A stretch of 9,929 bases of DNA from an uncultured Clostridia bacterium (GTDB lineage Bacteria > Bacillota > Clostridia > TANB77 > CAG-508): contig CAKPSF010000012.1 in the NCBI GenBank assembly GCA_934183305.1, forward strand, positions 1 through 9,929. The letters are read 5' to 3'. The position numbers and the translations under genes were made by a program. This document shows, piece after piece, positions 1-7,873 of the stretch; the stretch's first letter is position 1; the number at the start of each line of letters is the position of its first letter. The notes under the pieces were generated by a model, which did not search any database, was not told the DNA's origin, and worked only from the letters and a program-made list of their open reading frames with translations.

Positions 1-20
1 TGTGTGTGTGTGTGTGTGTG
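1..20. repeat. (TG)10 dinucleotide repeat at the window edge
   Basis: Ten uninterrupted TG units begin at base 1, so the true length is unknown. They lie inside the start of the minus-strand reading frame described for 1-50, where they read as alternating His and Thr codons. Such a tract is uncommon in bacterial coding sequence. It could be a slippage-prone contingency tract or a place where assembly stopped. Confidence 0.9.
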
Positions 21-50
21 TACAGCCTCAACAGTTACAACGTTTTTCAT
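1..50 (-). CDS. Start of an unrecognised gene, cut by the left edge
   Basis: Sixteen codons are visible, reading MKNVVTVEAVHTHTHT on the minus strand before the sequence ends. The ATG at 50-48 is preceded by a good ribosome site (GAAGGAG at 58-64, 7-nt spacing) and by a strong promoter at 117-145, so a real gene start is likely. No family can be recognised from so little. The visible His-Thr alternation is simply the translation of the (CA)10 repeat at the window edge. A dinucleotide repeat this close to a start codon would shift the frame if it slipped, so the gene could be phase-variable. Equally, the edge may be an assembly break in a repeat. The start call is fairly safe; the product is unknown. 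Confidence 0.5.
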   Translation of the reverse strand, partial: MKNVVTVEAVHTHTHT

Positions 51-116
51 TTATTTTCTCCTTCTTTTGTTTTTATTGGCAAATAAAAAACTGTCACTTA
101 TCTTCTTTATGATATA

Positions 117-145
117 ATTGTATATTTAATTTATTTTATTGTCAA
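117..145 (-). promoter_or_regulatory. Sigma-A-type promoter for the left-edge gene
   Basis: On the minus strand there is a perfect -35 TTGACA (140-145), a 17-nt spacer and a -10 TACAAT (117-122, 5 of 6 matches). It predicts a transcript starting near 110 with a leader of about 60 nt before the ATG at 50. It lies between the stop of the DUF1294 gene and the left-edge gene, so that gene can be transcribed independently of the large operon. No terminator is visible between the two. Confidence 0.75.
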
Positions 146-155
146 GACATTATTT

Positions 156-464
156 TTAATATTTTATTAGAAAATATGTTATTACTATTGTTTCTGAGAT
201 TAATATTGTTGGAAATCCAAATATAAATTTTAATTTTTGGGTTTTATGTCTAAATGCATACATGCCAATAATTGTTCCTACTGAGCCTCCAAGTAGTGCA
301 ATTATAAGTAATGTTTTTTCTGGTATTCTCCATTTTCCATATTTAGCTTTTCTTTTGTCTATGTACATTATAAGTATTCCAATTAAATTTATTATTAATA
401 AATAAATTGTTACATTTAATGGTGTAAAATATTCAATTAATCCTGTTTTTATTAAAAATTGCAT
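156..464 (-). CDS. DUF1294 family small membrane protein
   Basis: The 102-residue product is a small integral membrane protein with three predicted hydrophobic segments at about 18-35, 51-70 and 82-99. Between the first two is the conserved-looking cytosolic stretch D36-KRKA and W45-R-IPE, followed by the GGSVG turn (59-63) and FRHKT (71-75). This pattern is characteristic of DUF1294 (PF06961), whose function is not established. Length is normal for the family. The ATG at 464 follows polC by 8 bp, and its ribosome site TAGGAGA contains the polC stop codon TAG, so translation is probably coupled to polC and the gene is the last member of the operon. No terminator is obvious after its stop. Family assignment is by recognition of motifs; role unknown. 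Confidence 0.82.
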   Translation of the reverse strand: MQFLIKTGLIEYFTPLNVTIYLLIINLIGILIMYIDKRKAKYGKWRIPEKTLLIIALLGGSVGTIIGMYAFRHKTQKLKFIFGFPTILISETIVITYFLIKY

Positions 465-472
465 TTTTTCTC

Positions 473-3400
473 CTATCCAAAAAGACTTAATTGGCTACTT
501 TGTGACATTCCATCTAAACAGCCAAATGATTTCAATAATTCAATTACTGTTTTTCCAACTTTTCCTCTTTGTTGTAATTCATCTATACACATGAATTCGC
601 CTTCTGCTTTTGCTACATCTATACTGTTTGCAACAACATTTCCAAGTCCCGCTATACTGTTTAGTGGTGGTCTTATTTTATCGCCTTCAACTTTAAATTT
701 TGTTGCATCTGATTTATATAAATCTACCGGTAAAAATTCGAATCCTCTTTCATACATTTCTAACACTATTTCCAAATCATCATACATATCAAGCTCAACT
801 TTTGTTGCTTCTTTTTTCTGATTCTTAACTTCTATTTCTTTCATCTTATTTTTTACTTTTTCTTTTCCATAAATCATGCAACTAGCATCAAAAGCTTTAG
901 CTCTAATTGTAAAATATGCTGCATAATATGCAAGCGGAATATGAACTTTAAACCATGCAATTCTAAATGCGTTTGTAACATATGCTGCAGCATGGGCTTT
1001 AGGGAACATGTACTTAATTTTTTCACAAGATTTTATGTACCAATCTGGAACACCATGTTCTTTCATAAGTTCTATATAGCTAGGCCATTTGTCTTCTTTT
1101 CCATTTGCAACTTTTCCCTTACGTACAGATTCCATTATTTTAAATGCTTTATCTGGAGGTAATCCTTTTTTTATTAAATATATCATTATATCATCACGAC
1201 AACATATTGCTTCTTGAAGAGTAACAACACCTTCTTCAATTAAAGTTTGTGCATTTCCAAGCCATACATCGGTTCCATGAGATAATCCTGATAAACGTAT
1301 CAATTCATCAAATGTAGTAGGATGTGTATCCAAAAGCATTCCTCGTGCAAACTTTGTTCCATACTCAGGTATTCCAAAAGTTCCAACTTGTGAGTGTATT
1401 TGCTCTGGTGTTACCCCTAATGCATCTGTTGAATTAAATATAGACATTGTTTCTTTATCATCTAAAGGTATATCTTGTGGTGCAATTCCTGTTAAATCTT
1501 GTAGCATACGAATAACTGTAGGATCATCATGGCCAAGTATATCAAGTTTTAATAAGTTTCCATCTATTGAGTGATAATCGAAATGGGTTGTTATAATATC
1601 CGAATTAGGGTCATCTGCTGGGTGTTGAACTGGTGTAAATTCATATATTTCTCTTCCTTTTGGAACAACTATAATTCCACCAGGATGTTGTCCAGTTGTT
1701 CTTTTTATTCCTGTACAACCTGTTGAAAGTCTCGCAATTTCAGCATTATTAACTGGAATTTGTCTTTCTTCAAAATATTTTTTAACATAGCCAAAGGCAG
1801 TCTTATCCGCAACAGTACCAACAGTTCCAGCTTTAAATGTTGTGCCTTTTCCAAATATAACTTCTGTATATTTATGAGCTTTGGCTTGATATTCTCCTGA
1901 GAAGTTTAAGTCTATATCTGGTTCTTTATCTCCATTAAATCCCAAGAAAGTTTCAAATGGAATATCCATTCCATCTTTTGCAAGCTTAGCTCCACATTTA
2001 GGGCATGTCTTATCTGGTAAATCAAATCCATTACCAACTCCATAATCTTCAAACTCAGAATACTTACATTTAGGACACCTATAATGCGGTGGAAGTGAAT
2101 TAACCTCTGTAATACCTGTCATAAACGCTACAAGTGAAGAACCAACAGATCCTCTTGATCCAACTATATATCCATCTTCATTTGATTTCCAAACTAATTT
2201 TTGTGCAATTATATACATAACTGAATAACCATTACTTATAATTGAGTTCAATTCTTTATCAAGTCTTGTTTGTACAATTTCTGGTAATGTTTCTCCATAT
2301 AACTCATGAGCCTTATTATATGCAATTTCTTTTATTGTTTCTTCGCATCCCGGAATATGAGGAGGACACTTCTCTGGTGAGATTGGTGATATTCTTTCGC
2401 ACATATCTGCAACTTTATTAGTATTTGTTACAACTACTTCATACGCTTTATCCATACCCAAATATTCAAATTCTTCAAGCATTTCATTTGTAGTTCTTAA
2501 ATATAGTGGTGCTTGTTGGTCTGCATCATCATACCCTTGTCCAGCTTGTAAAATTCTTCTATATATTTCATCTTGTGGGTCCATAAAGTGTACGTCACAA
2601 GTTGCTACAACTAATTTACTTAGTTTCTCACCTAATTCAACTATTTTTCTATTTATATCTTTTAATGCTTCTCTATCTGCAACAGTTCCATTTCGCACCA
2701 TAAATTCATTATTTCCAAGAGGTTGAATTTCTAAATAGTCATAATCTCTAGCAATGTTTTCAATTTCTTCATCATCTTTTCCGCCAACTATTGCTCTATA
2801 TAATTCTCCTTGCTCACATGCGCTTCCTAAAATTAATCCTTCTGAATACTTTTTATACAAACTTTTTAATATTCTTGGCTTTTTATAAAAATAGTGCAAA
2901 TGTGACAACGAAACTAATTTGTATAAATTCTTAAGTCCTACATAGTTTTGAGCTAATATTATAGCATGATATGCAGGTAGCTTTTTATATGCATCTTTTA
3001 CATATTCCTCATCCGCTGCAACTTTATCTATATCATCTACAAGTTTAGCGCCTTTTTCTTTTAGCATTTTTGTCATTACATTAAACACTTTAACAGTTGT
3101 ATCAACATCATCTAAAGCGCGGTGTGCAACTTCAACTTTTATTCCTAGATTTTCAGCAATTATTCCAAGTTTGTATTTTTTATAATTAGGAAATAATTCT
3201 TTCGCAAGTCTAAGTGTATCCAAATATGTATTTTCTAATTTATATCCTAATTGAGCTGCATTATATTTCAAAAATCCTATATCAAAATCAGCATTATGAG
3301 CTACTAAAACACTATCTCCAACAAATTCTAATATTTTAGGAAATACTTCATCAATTTTAGGAGCATCTTTAACCATATCGTCTGTAATATTAGTAACTTC

Positions 3401-4879
3401 AACTACTCTATATGGAATAGGTTTTTCAGGGTTTACAAATGTTTCAAAACTGTCTATTACTTCACCATTTTTTATTTTCATTATTCCGACTTCTGTTATC
3501 TTCTCTGTTCTAAATGAAAAACCTGTTGTTTCTAAATCTAATACGCAATATTCAGTATCTATATCTTGTTTTCTAGGATATGAAACTATTGGTGTTTTAT
3601 CTGGTACAAGATATGCCTCAACACCATATATAACTTTCATATCTGGATTATCTCTACCTAATAGTTTATGTGCTTCTGGAAAAGCTTGTACAACACCATG
3701 ATCTGTTATAGCTATTGATTTCATTCCCCAGCTCATTGCCCTTTTTATTAAGTCTTTAGCTGACGTCATTCCATCCATTTGGCTCATTTGAGTATGCATA
3801 TGAAGTTCAACTCTTTTTTCAGTTGCATTATCCATTCTTTTATCTTTTTTTCTACCTGGTGTTTCTATTATTGTATTAGCAATAACACCTAACTCTTTTG
3901 AAAATGGATCAAATTGTGCCGTTCCTTCAATTTTTATTCCCTTTGCATCTTTAAGTCTTTTGCTGACTTCTTTAACTTTCTCTGGCACAACAAAAGCTTT
4001 ACAAGTTATTGTGCTTGTGCCATCATATAAATCAAACATTACAAGGAATTTTCCACTTTTTAATTCTCTAGAATCCATATTAATTATTTCGCCTTCTAGA
4101 GATAATTTTCCACTATCTACACCAATGTCTTCGACCTTAACCAAAGTTTCTTTTATATTTAATGAACGCCCTAAAATTAAAGGTGTAACTTCAGCTGGTT
4201 CACTAGCTATTGGAGTATTTGACTCTATAACTGGCTGTTGTTCCTTAGGCGCATTTTCATTAAGTTTTTTATCTTCTTTATTATCTTTACTTGTTTTTTT
4301 AGCCTTTTCTTCCTCTTTTTCAGTAATAACAATTTCTTGTGATGCTAGCTCTATTGCCATTCTTTCTATACGTTTTGTGTTTTCTTCATATCTTTTGACT
4401 AATTCTTCATCCAATTCTTCTACATATTCAACTTTTATTTTTTGACCATAAAAATCATTTAATATTTTTTCTAATTCTTTCTCGAATCCGCCACCTATTA
4501 GAAAATCTTTTCCCTTAACAGCTAATTTCACAAGTAAGTTCTTATCTTGTAGGATTGGTTTGCTATTTATTAGTATTGCCTTCGTCATTGGATGTTTTAT
4601 ATTTAAATATCTAACAATTCCTATCCATTCTATATTTATATCAAAATTAATATCTGCCTCTATTACTATTCTTGCATCTTTTACATTAAATCTATTTTTT
4701 AAAAAGTTTTCAAATTTATATATGCTAATTAAATCTAATTTTTCATTAGATATTAAAAGTAAAGCTATTGTATTTGTTTTTTTGTATAAATTAGCTGATT
4801 TAATTTTACATCTTAATAATGAATCATCAAATTTCTCATCTGGAAAAACCTGACCAACTGTTTTTAATTCTGCAGACAT
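473..4879 (-). CDS. polC: DNA polymerase III PolC (Gram-positive replicative polymerase)
   Basis: The 1468-residue protein is the leading-strand replicase of low-GC Gram-positives, with built-in proofreading. Domains seen in order: N-terminal domain to about 180; a charged low-complexity linker (about 185-232); an OB-fold (about 240-340); a PHP domain starting at ELHMHTQMSQMDG (358-370), interrupted by a DEDDh 3'-5' exonuclease (about 443-605) with DLETTGFS (D448, E450), HNADFD (D533) and HRALDD (H586, D591); PHP resumes to about 830. The polymerase core has a zinc finger (C935, C938, C959, C962), catalytic PDIDLNFSGEYQ (D988, D990) and LLKLDILG (D1113). The C-terminus ends in QLSLF (1463-1467), a sliding-clamp-binding motif. 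All key residues are present, and length matches the family (about 1430-1470). The ATG at 4879 has AGGAG at 4891-4895, 11 nt away, a slightly long spacing. It lies 21 bp after rseP; ispG, often between them, is absent. Confidence 0.98.
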   Translation of the reverse strand: MSAELKTVGQVFPDEKFDDSLLRCKIKSANLYKKTNTIALLLISNEKLDLISIYKFENFLKNRFNVKDARIVIEADINFDINIEWIGIVRYLNIKHPMTKAILINSKPILQDKNLLVKLAVKGKDFLIGGGFEKELEKILNDFYGQKIKVEYVEELDEELVKRYEENTKRIERMAIELASQEIVITEKEEEKAKKTSKDNKEDKKLNENAPKEQQPVIESNTPIASEPAEVTPLILGRSLNIKETLVKVEDIGVDSGKLSLEGEIINMDSRELKSGKFLVMFDLYDGTSTITCKAFVVPEKVKEVSKRLKDAKGIKIEGTAQFDPFSKELGVIANTIIETPGRKKDKRMDNATEKRVELHMHTQMSQMDGMTSAKDLIKRAMSWGMKSIAITDHGVVQAFPEAHKLLGRDNPDMKVIYGVEAYLVPDKTPIVSYPRKQDIDTEYCVLDLETTGFSFRTEKITEVGIMKIKNGEVIDSFETFVNPEKPIPYRVVEVTNITDDMVKDAPKIDEVFPKILEFVGDSVLVAHNADFDIGFLKYNAAQLGYKLENTYLDTLRLAKELFPNYKKYKLGIIAENLGIKVEVAHRALDDVDTTVKVFNVMTKMLKEKGAKLVDDIDKVAADEEYVKDAYKKLPAYHAIILAQNYVGLKNLYKLVSLSHLHYFYKKPRILKSLYKKYSEGLILGSACEQGELYRAIVGGKDDEEIENIARDYDYLEIQPLGNNEFMVRNGTVADREALKDINRKIVELGEKLSKLVVATCDVHFMDPQDEIYRRILQAGQGYDDADQQAPLYLRTTNEMLEEFEYLGMDKAYEVVVTNTNKVADMCERISPISPEKCPPHIPGCEETIKEIAYNKAHELYGETLPEIVQTRLDKELNSIISNGYSVMYIIAQKLVWKSNEDGYIVGSRGSVGSSLVAFMTGITEVNSLPPHYRCPKCKYSEFEDYGVGNGFDLPDKTCPKCGAKLAKDGMDIPFETFLGFNGDKEPDIDLNFSGEYQAKAHKYTEVIFGKGTTFKAGTVGTVADKTAFGYVKKYFEERQIPVNNAEIARLSTGCTGIKRTTGQHPGGIIVVPKGREIYEFTPVQHPADDPNSDIITTHFDYHSIDGNLLKLDILGHDDPTVIRMLQDLTGIAPQDIPLDDKETMSIFNSTDALGVTPEQIHSQVGTFGIPEYGTKFARGMLLDTHPTTFDELIRLSGLSHGTDVWLGNAQTLIEEGVVTLQEAICCRDDIMIYLIKKGLPPDKAFKIMESVRKGKVANGKEDKWPSYIELMKEHGVPDWYIKSCEKIKYMFPKAHAAAYVTNAFRIAWFKVHIPLAYYAAYFTIRAKAFDASCMIYGKEKVKNKMKEIEVKNQKKEATKVELDMYDDLEIVLEMYERGFEFLPVDLYKSDATKFKVEGDKIRPPLNSIAGLGNVVANSIDVAKAEGEFMCIDELQQRGKVGKTVIELLKSFGCLDGMSQSSQLSLFG

Positions 4880-4900
4880 TAGTATTTTTTCTCCTATTTT

Positions 4901-5671
4901 TTAAAATATTCTTATTATATCATTGCATGTAACATATATAGATAGAGCTATTAATACCGAAAATCCCCAAGTTTGGATTTTTAATTCTGTTTCTTCTTTC
5001 ATTGGTTTTCTTCTTATTAACTCTATAATATATATTAAAATTTTTCCTCCGTCTAAAGGTGGTAATGGTAATAAATTAGTTATTCCTAGTGATAATGATA
5101 TTAAAGCAACTATATATAAATACTCAATAAATCCATTTGTATTTACAACTATATCAGAAATTCCAACAATCCCAACCATTTGATTTGCTCCAACTTTTCC
5201 AGTAAATAGCTGTTTTAGATTATCTATTATAGACAAAATGAAATTTTTTGTATTAGCCAATCCATAAGCCAATTTATTTAATAAATTATTTTCTATTGAC
5301 GTATTTGAAAAATCAGTAACAAATGAAACAAGTAGAAAATATACAATCAATCCAAATATAATATTTACTATTGCTCCTGCCATTACAATTAAAATTCTCT
5401 TAGGAATACTAGCATTGCTAAAAGAACCTTCTTTATCAGAACGTTCTTCTTCTCCTTCCATACTTACAAATCCTCCCAAAGGAATAAGGCGAAGAGCATA
5501 TTTAGTCCCGCCTTTTTCTTTTGTAAATATTGTTGGTCCAAATCCTAACGCAAATTCATTAACTTTTACTTTAAATAATTTTGCTATCAGAAAGTGCCCA
5601 CCTTCATGTATAAAAACTAGAAATCCTAGCATTACTATTATTTTTAAAGCATTTAATAAAAAAGTAAGCAA
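4901..5671 (-). CDS. rseP: RseP/RasP-type M50 intramembrane protease lacking the PDZ domain
   Basis: A site-2 protease that cleaves transmembrane substrates such as anti-sigma factors or signal peptide remnants. The first membrane segment carries HEGGH (H22, E23, H26), the zinc site; the C-terminal half has NLLPLPPLDGG with N199 and the third ligand D207, then ends like RasP (ETELKIQTWGF, NDIIRIF). Other hydrophobic segments are near 92-118 and 182-200. At 256 residues it is far shorter than RseP/RasP (about 340-450): only about 25 residues (118-142) separate the second membrane segment from the LFTGKVGANQMVGIVG region, where one or two PDZ domains normally sit. The frame is intact, so this looks like a natural domain loss. 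Start is TTG at 5671, chosen because AGGAGG (5678-5683) lies 6 nt upstream. It is 15 bp after cdsA, where dxr is often found. Substrate unknown. Confidence 0.92.
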   Translation of the reverse strand: MLTFLLNALKIIVMLGFLVFIHEGGHFLIAKLFKVKVNEFALGFGPTIFTKEKGGTKYALRLIPLGGFVSMEGEEERSDKEGSFSNASIPKRILIVMAGAIVNIIFGLIVYFLLVSFVTDFSNTSIENNLLNKLAYGLANTKNFILSIIDNLKQLFTGKVGANQMVGIVGISDIVVNTNGFIEYLYIVALISLSLGITNLLPLPPLDGGKILIYIIELIRRKPMKEETELKIQTWGFSVLIALSIYVTCNDIIRIF

Positions 5672-5686
5672 TTGTTTCCTCCTAGA

Positions 5687-6502
5687 TTATATTATCATCA
5701 CTAATAATATATATGCAAATGGTGCAATAAATATTAAACTATCTATTCTATCCAGTAATCCACCATGTCCTGGTATTAGATTACTATAATCTTTAATACC
5801 AACATATCTTTTTATACTAGATGCCGCAAAATCGCCAAATTGTCCAATTATACTTAAAATAATTGCCATTGCAATGACTTTTATATATGACATTACATAT
5901 ATACTAGCAATTTTTTCTAAACAAAAAGTATAAATTACAGATAAAATTACAGCTCCTAGTACACCTGCTATACAACCTTCTATGGATTTATTAGGACTAA
6001 TTTTACTGAATTTGTGTTTTCCTAACTTAAGTGTTTTACCTGTTACATATGCAAAAATATCTGTTCCCCATGCATTTATTAAAACATACCAAACTAACAT
6101 CTTTCCATCTTGTGCTCCAGCTAGTAAAGGTATAAACATTGTAAAAAGCACTATATAGAATATTCCAAATAAAGTTATGGCTATATCAACTATATTTATT
6201 TTTAAATTCTTAAAAATTAGTTCTATAAACAAGATTACTACTATAAACGGTATTGATAATCCAATATACATAAATAGCTGTTCAGGACTAATTAAGTGGA
6301 TAAAACAAATTAGAAATGCCAATAAATACCCAATCCATTTTATTGGTTTATGTTTTTCCTTAAAAGCATTAAAATATTCATGTAAAGAAATAATCGCTAC
6401 TATTGAAAGTGCTGCATCAATTACATATTTATTGCCAAATAATAGTACAACAATTACCATTGGCAATCCAAGCAACGCTGAACTTAATCTTTTAAAATCC
6501 AT
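5687..6502 (-). CDS. cdsA: Phosphatidate cytidylyltransferase (CDP-diacylglycerol synthase)
   Basis: Makes CDP-diacylglycerol from phosphatidic acid and CTP, the branch point to all major phospholipids; an integral membrane enzyme. The 271-residue protein is almost wholly hydrophobic, with about eight or nine membrane segments, and normal in length. The family signature is clear near the C-terminus: SSIKRYVGIKD (228-238) followed by IPGHGGLLDRIDS (243-255), with D238, H246 and the metal-binding region D251-R-x-D254. The upstream conserved pair WGTDIFAY (145-152) and SPNKSIEG (169-176) is also present. The ATG at 6502 has only a weak, distant ribosome site (AAGGGA near 6515-6520), and no better in-frame start exists upstream, so translation may lean on the preceding uppS. 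It precedes rseP by 15 bp. Identification is firm. Confidence 0.96.
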   Translation of the reverse strand: MDFKRLSSALLGLPMVIVVLLFGNKYVIDAALSIVAIISLHEYFNAFKEKHKPIKWIGYLLAFLICFIHLISPEQLFMYIGLSIPFIVVILFIELIFKNLKINIVDIAITLFGIFYIVLFTMFIPLLAGAQDGKMLVWYVLINAWGTDIFAYVTGKTLKLGKHKFSKISPNKSIEGCIAGVLGAVILSVIYTFCLEKIASIYVMSYIKVIAMAIILSIIGQFGDFAASSIKRYVGIKDYSNLIPGHGGLLDRIDSLIFIAPFAYILLVMII

Positions 6503-6541
6503 GTTTTTACTATTTCCCTTCTTTTTATTACATATATTATA

Positions 6542-6564
6542 AATTAAACAAGTTTTGTTTAATT
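6542..6564 (-). other. Perfect 10-bp stem-loop over the uppS stop codon
   Basis: AATTAAACAA (6542-6551) and TTGTTTAATT (6555-6564) are exact inverted repeats around a 3-nt loop. The stop codon of uppS (6559-6561) lies inside the stem. The stem is AT-rich and on the coding strand is followed by TATAATATATG rather than a clean U-run, so it is a poor intrinsic terminator. It may be a weak attenuator, an mRNA-processing or stability element, or chance in AT-rich DNA. It sits in the longest gap of the operon (56 bp before cdsA). Confidence 0.45.
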
Positions 6565-7269
6565 AGCTCCAAACTTTCTATTTCTTCTATTATATTCTTC
6601 AATCGCCTTATCTAAATCTTCCGAATTAAAATCTGGCCATAATTTATCTATAAAGTAGAACTCAGAGTATACCAGTTGCCATGGTAAGAAATTGCTTGTT
6701 CTAACTTCACCACTAGTTCTTATCATTAAATCTGGGTCTGGCATACCAGCAGTATATAAATTGTTTGAAATCAAATCTTCTGTTATATCATTAACATCAA
6801 TTTGGTTATCTTTTATCAAATAAGCTATGTTCTTTACTGCCTCAACAATTTCAGGTCTACCTCCATAATTTAAGCAAACATTAAAAGTTAAACCTGTATT
6901 ATTTTTAGTTCTTTCTATTGTGCTATCAATCTTTTTTAACAATCCAGCTGATAGTTTATCTCTGCTTCCTAGCATTTTTACTCTTATATTATCTTTATCT
7001 GCCATATTTGCAAAATTGTCTAAATAATTTTGTAATAATAGCATTAATGCAGAAACTTCCTCTTTACTTCTTTTCCAATTTTCTGTTGAGAAAGCATACA
7101 CTGTTAAATATTTTACACCAATTTTATTACAATACTTAACTATATTTTCTAATGTTTCTGCACCTTTTTTATGTCCAAGTCTTATATCTAAATTCTTTTG
7201 TTTAGCCCATCTTCTATTACCATCCATAATAATAGCTATATGTTGTGGTATGTTTTTTAATTCTTCCAT
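6559..7269 (-). CDS. uppS: Undecaprenyl diphosphate synthase (cis-prenyltransferase)
   Basis: Extends farnesyl diphosphate with isopentenyl diphosphate units in Z configuration to make the C55 carrier for peptidoglycan and wall polymers. The 236-residue protein shows the family motifs in order: MDGNRRW with catalytic D16 (15-21), RLGHKKGAE (30-38), YAFSTENW (58-65), LNYGGRPEI (133-141), and the diphosphate-binding RTSGE (184-188) with SNFLPWQ (192-198), YSEFYF and LWPDF (210-213). Length is typical (about 230-255). The ATG at 7269 has a moderate AAGGAA ribosome site at about 7279-7284, about 10 nt upstream. It follows frr by 38 bp and precedes cdsA, the usual order in Bacillota. The enzyme consumes IPP, yet no IPP-synthesis gene is present in this operon. 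Confidence 0.97.
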   Translation of the reverse strand: MEELKNIPQHIAIIMDGNRRWAKQKNLDIRLGHKKGAETLENIVKYCNKIGVKYLTVYAFSTENWKRSKEEVSALMLLLQNYLDNFANMADKDNIRVKMLGSRDKLSAGLLKKIDSTIERTKNNTGLTFNVCLNYGGRPEIVEAVKNIAYLIKDNQIDVNDITEDLISNNLYTAGMPDPDLMIRTSGEVRTSNFLPWQLVYSEFYFIDKLWPDFNSEDLDKAIEEYNRRNRKFGAN

Positions 7270-7307
7270 ATAAATATATTCCTTTTTATTATAATTTATA
7301 GTAAATT

Positions 7308-7856
7308 TTACACTGTAAGTATTTCTTTTTCTTTATCTGCTAAAACTTTATCAATTTCTTCTATTTTCTTATCAGTTATTTTTTGTATTGTTTCTTCTGC
7401 TCCTCTTAAATCATCTTCTGTTATTTCACTATTTTTTTGCATAGCTTTAGCTTTATCTATTCCATCTCTTCTAATTGCTCTTATTGCTACTTTAGATTCT
7501 TCAGCCATTTTTTTAATGTCTTTAACTAAATCTTTTCTTCTTTCCTCTGTAAGTTCAGGGAAAGCAAGTCTTATAACTTTGCCATCATTATTTGGATTAA
7601 TTCCAATATCAGCTGCAAGTATAGCTCTTTCAATTTCTTTTAATATACTAGCATCCCATGGTTGAATAACAATTAGTCTTGCCTCTGGAACAGAAATTCC
7701 GGCTACTTGATTAATTGGTGTTGGTGTACCATAATATTCAACTGATACTTTATTTAATATTGCAGGATTTGCTCTTCCTGCTCTTATTTCTGATAAACTA
7801 ACTTTAAAAACATCTATTGTTTTATCCATTTTATTTTCTATTTCACTAAAATCCAT
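7308..7856 (-). CDS. frr: Ribosome recycling factor
   Basis: Works with EF-G after termination to split the post-termination 70S ribosome. The 182-residue product is full length (family about 185) and nearly all helix-forming, as expected for the three-helix bundle plus small domain. Recognisable motifs are LSEIRAGRANPA (21-32), VEYYGTPTPINQVA (39-52), the IQPWD turn (64-68), GINPNNDGKVIRL (85-97), ELTEERRKDLVK (101-112) and the helix AIRAIRRDG (124-132). The ATG at 7856 is preceded by AGGAG at 7866-7870 with 9-nt spacing. Another ATG at 7863 is out of frame and too close to the ribosome site. It follows pyrH by 17 bp, an almost universal pairing in bacteria, and is surely cotranscribed with it. 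Confidence 0.98.
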   Translation of the reverse strand: MDFSEIENKMDKTIDVFKVSLSEIRAGRANPAILNKVSVEYYGTPTPINQVAGISVPEARLIVIQPWDASILKEIERAILAADIGINPNNDGKVIRLAFPELTEERRKDLVKDIKKMAEESKVAIRAIRRDGIDKAKAMQKNSEITEDDLRGAEETIQKITDKKIEEIDKVLADKEKEILTV

Positions 7857-7873
7857 TTTTCATTTCTCCTTTT

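Noticed and set aside
69..91. AT-rich hairpin (GTTTTTATT with AATAAAAAAC) upstream of the left-edge gene
   Set aside because: The stem needs a bulge, has no G-C core and no U-run follows; not distinguishable from AT-rich background.
140..149. Palindrome TGTCAAGACA over the -35 of the left promoter, considered as an operator
   Set aside because: Only a 4-bp half-site with a 2-nt centre; expected by chance around TTGACA and not extended by the flanks.
459..821. Plus-strand reading frame of 120 codons opposite the end of polC
   Set aside because: It lies antisense to a certain gene, has no ribosome site and its composition is that of a reverse translation of polC.
3960..4445. Plus-strand reading frame of 161 codons opposite the PolC linker
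   Set aside because: The Ser/Leu-rich product is the mirror of the Lys/Glu-rich linker of PolC; no ribosome site or known motif.
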